From contig NZ_CP032674.1 of assembly GCF_021730305.1 (NCBI RefSeq), positions 1,907,001-1,971,000 on the forward strand: DNA of 64,000 nt, in the 5' to 3' direction. Positions 61,975-64,000 of this stretch are shown here, piece after piece (the stretch's first letter is position 1; each line of letters opens with the position of its first letter). The stretch is from Xanthobacter sp. YC-JY1. Lineage in GTDB: Bacteria > Pseudomonadota > Alphaproteobacteria > Rhizobiales > Xanthobacteraceae. A program made the position numbers and the translations under genes. The notes beneath the pieces are model-generated. The model was not told the origin of the DNA, ran no database searches, and worked only from the letters and a program-made list of their open reading frames with translations.

Positions 61975-63300
61975 TCAGACGGCCGCCCGGCTGCGCGCCG
62001 ACTTGCGACTGCGACGGACGGTGCCATCGGACGGAACGGCACTGGCTTCGGTCGCCGGAGCGTCGCCGGTGGATGCCTCTTCTTCGGCGCTGCCGTCGGT
62101 TTGATCAAGCAGGGCGCGGATGCGCGCGGCAAGGTCTCCTCCTCCGCCGTCCGCCACGGCTTGGCGGATGGGGGAGCCATTGCCCTCCAGCCGAGCCGTG
62201 AGGGCGGCGAGGCGGGCCGCGAGGTCGGTCATGCTTTCGCGCAGGATCGCGTTGCCGGCGCCGTCGGCAGGAGCGATTTCGCTCGCCAGCGGGACAGGCG
62301 CCGCGCTGCCGTCGTCCCGGCGGCGCTGCACGGCCTCTTCCATGAGGGCATGGTCGGCCTTGAGCATGCGCAGGGCATCCTCAAGCCGCCGGTTCTCGGC
62401 TTCGGCCGCGACGAACTCGCTGGCGCGGCGCTGTTCGAAGGCGTGGACGACGGAGCGGTTGGCGTCGAGGTCGGCCTCCGCCGTGGCGAGGGTCTGGGCG
62501 AGCCGGTCGCGCTCGGCCTCCAGCGCGGCGATGGTTTGAGCCCGCACCTCGCTCTCGGCCGCCTTCAGGGCGAGGGCTTCCTGCGTTTCCGTGAGATCAG
62601 TCGAAAGCTCGGTGGCGGCCTGCGCGGCGATGGCGCGGGCCTCGAGGGTAGCCGCACGCTCGGCTTCCAGCGTGGCGGTGGTCTCTTCGAGCCGGCGGGT
62701 GGTGTCGGCAAGGCGGGCGCTCAGGCTCGCCACGTCCGCTTCGAGTCCAGTGATGCGGGCGCGGGCGGAGGACAGCGCCTCCTCGCGGGCCTTCAGGGCC
62801 TCGGCCTGGGCGCGGGCATCGCCGGTGAGGGTCCCGTGGGCGGCTTCCAGCGCGGCGAGGGCCGCGGTGCGGTCGGCCAGCGCCTCTTCGAGGCGGGCAA
62901 CGGTGGAAGTGCGGTCGGCGAGCTGGTCCTGGGTTTCGCCCAGCAGCACGTCGCGCTCGGCGCTGGTGGCCTGCAGCAAGGCGTGCTGCGCCTGGAGGGT
63001 CTTCAGCTCCCCTTCCAGCTCGAAAGTGCGCTGGCGCTGGGTCTCGATGGTGGCGGCATTGGCGACGATGGTGTCGCGCATGGCGTCGGATTGCAGCTCC
63101 AGCCGCCGCTGGTTGAGGGCGAAGAAGGCGCGCTGCTGGTCCTTGTCGGCCTGCACCTCGAAGATGGAGATGGGCACGGCCGCCTCGACCCTTTTGGTGG
63201 TGAGCCGGACGGCCCGGTGCCAGACGGCGGGCAGCACGAGCAGAGCCACGAGCGTTGCGATCAGCACGCCCAGCATGAAGTACATGATCTGCTCGATCAC
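61975..63300 (-). CDS. Membrane-anchored coiled-coil protein
   Basis: A 441-residue protein with one N-terminal membrane segment (IMYFMLGVLIATLVALLVLPA) right after the start, then a basic stretch, a segment AAVPISIFEVQADKDQQRAFFALNQRR and about 300 residues of almost uninterrupted heptad-like Ala/Leu/Glu/Arg coiled coil. The C-terminus is acidic, then Arg/Ser-rich. I place the start at GTG 63300 (VIEQIMYF), because relatives begin MIEQ; the ATG 93 bases upstream adds unrelated residues. The function is unknown; a structural or envelope scaffolding role is plausible. Confidence 0.75.
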   Translation of the reverse strand: MIEQIMYFMLGVLIATLVALLVLPAVWHRAVRLTTKRVEAAVPISIFEVQADKDQQRAFFALNQRRLELQSDAMRDTIVANAATIETQRQRTFELEGELKTLQAQHALLQATSAERDVLLGETQDQLADRTSTVARLEEALADRTAALAALEAAHGTLTGDARAQAEALKAREEALSSARARITGLEADVASLSARLADTTRRLEETTATLEAERAATLEARAIAAQAATELSTDLTETQEALALKAAESEVRAQTIAALEAERDRLAQTLATAEADLDANRSVVHAFEQRRASEFVAAEAENRRLEDALRMLKADHALMEEAVQRRRDDGSAAPVPLASEIAPADGAGNAILRESMTDLAARLAALTARLEGNGSPIRQAVADGGGGDLAARIRALLDQTDGSAEEEASTGDAPATEASAVPSDGTVRRSRKSARSRAAV

Positions 63301-63444
63301 GCGCGCACTCGCCCTTTGCCTAGAGGCCACATCGGCGAAGCCGCCCTGCGACCGAGCCTTCCGCCCGCCGTTGCGGACGGGCGCCAGCCTCATTCATGCC
63401 ATGGCCCGCGCGCGCGTGCCAGCGCCGTCAGGCCCCCAATGCGA

Positions 63445-64000
63445 TCAGAAGGGGTTCCAGGTGGGATTGGGGGTGAACTTGAGGTAGCCGAGATTGGCAC
63501 CGAGGCGCACGCCCACGCCAGAGCGGATCGGAACGACCACGATCCCGTCGGCGCCCAAAGCGGTCATGCCGAATCCCGCGACGAGATAGGCCGAGCCGGA
63601 GATGCCGCCGAAGCGGCGGAAGATGTCGTCTACGCTCTTGAGATTGTAGACGAGGATCATGGTGCGGGCGCCGTCTCCGCCGAAGTCCCAGCCCACCGAT
63701 GGACCCTGCCAGTAGACCTTCAGGTCGCCGGCGTTGCGGGTATAGAGCACGCCCTCGCCGTAGCGCAGGCCGCCGATGAAGGCGCCGGCGCCTTCCTGGC
63801 CGAGGATGTAGCCGTTGGGCTGGCCCCACTGGCCCACCGCCTTCTCGATGGACAGCGCCAGCCCGCGGGAGACGCTGCCGAAGAAGGAGTGACCCTTGCT
63901 CACCAGTTCGTTGGTTGAATAGTTCTGCGGCGTCTGGCCCTGTGCGGCGGCCGGGGCAAGCCCGGCGGCAACCGGCAGGCCCGAGACGAGGCCCACGGCG
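63445..64000 (-). CDS. DUF1134 family exported protein, N-terminus cut
   Basis: The start lies beyond the window edge; about 185 codons are visible. The first visible residues (LVSGLPVAAGLAPAAAQ) are the end of a signal peptide. The mature part has the DUF1134 (EipA-related) pattern GHSFFGSVSRGLALSIEKAV, GQPNGYILGQEGAGAFIGGLRYGEG and GWDFGGDGARTMILVYN, ending with strands of a small beta-barrel (GVGVRLGANLGYLKF). EipA in Brucella is a periplasmic envelope-integrity protein of this family, so a similar role is likely. Confidence 0.88.
   Translation of the reverse strand, partial: AVGLVSGLPVAAGLAPAAAQGQTPQNYSTNELVSKGHSFFGSVSRGLALSIEKAVGQWGQPNGYILGQEGAGAFIGGLRYGEGVLYTRNAGDLKVYWQGPSVGWDFGGDGARTMILVYNLKSVDDIFRRFGGISGSAYLVAGFGMTALGADGIVVVPIRSGVGVRLGANLGYLKFTPNPTWNPF

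Overview
The window is a GC-rich (about two-thirds G+C) alphaproteobacterial chromosome segment, dense in genes and with short gaps. The gene families point to Hyphomicrobiales, most likely Xanthobacteraceae (Xanthobacter, Azorhizobium or Ancylobacter type). The clues are the lpxK-waaA-acyltransferase-DUF4170-cysQ block, the DUF1134, DUF2865 and DUF3126 proteins, a soluble NAD-dependent molybdenum formate dehydrogenase operon (fds), and a class I ilvC next to ilvIH. This assignment is inferred from gene content only. I saw no rRNA, tRNA, CRISPR array, insertion sequence or prophage.

Layout. 1-6.1 kb: housekeeping genes (truncated MFS transporter, tyrosine phosphatase plus HD phosphohydrolase, Nudix hydrolase, TIGR02301 protein, acs). 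6.4-12.5 kb: envelope and quinone block (DUF423, lpxK, waaA, lysophospholipid acyltransferase, DUF4170, cysQ, ubiA, a secreted protein). 12.85-13.6 kb: an AT-rich methyltransferase with the look of a transferred gene. 13.9-17.8 kb: ilvIH and ilvC, preceded by a leader peptide rich in Ile, Val and Leu codons and an attenuator hairpin. 17.8-19.7 kb: NTF2-like protein, degenerate cupin, serine esterase with a His/Asp tail. 20.1-30.8 kb: a FadR-type GntR regulator with a candidate operator, then a Liv-type ABC importer followed by an acyl-CoA ligase, thiolase, enoyl-CoA hydratase and a nitronate-monooxygenase-like flavoprotein. This reads as import, activation and beta-oxidation of an organic acid.

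32.2-42.3 kb: the most unusual region, a nine-gene minus-strand operon. It combines a complete peptide-type ABC importer with an AtzG-like/amidase pair, an M20 ureido hydrolase and ureidoglycolate lyase, and it is joined almost entirely by 4-base start/stop overlaps. A divergent Asp/Glu (hydantoin/allantoin) racemase-like gene lies beside it. I read it as uptake and stepwise degradation of a ureide or related nitrogen-rich amide. 42.4-52.7 kb: TSUP exporter, GST, a type I secretion ABC/HlyD pair, an unknown membrane protein, hydrolases, cysE, an internally duplicated DUF3126 protein and a CDF metal exporter.

52.7-60.0 kb: fdsR-fdsGBA-fdhD-fdsD, for NAD-linked formate oxidation. 60.3-64 kb: a 53-residue membrane or secreted peptide, DUF2865 and DUF1801 proteins, a membrane-anchored coiled-coil protein and a truncated DUF1134 protein.

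Several genes appear to use TTG or GTG starts supported by a good ribosome binding site or by overlap with the preceding stop codon (ubiA, the dppF-like gene, the racemase, the DUF3126 gene, allA). Automatic start calls here deserve care.
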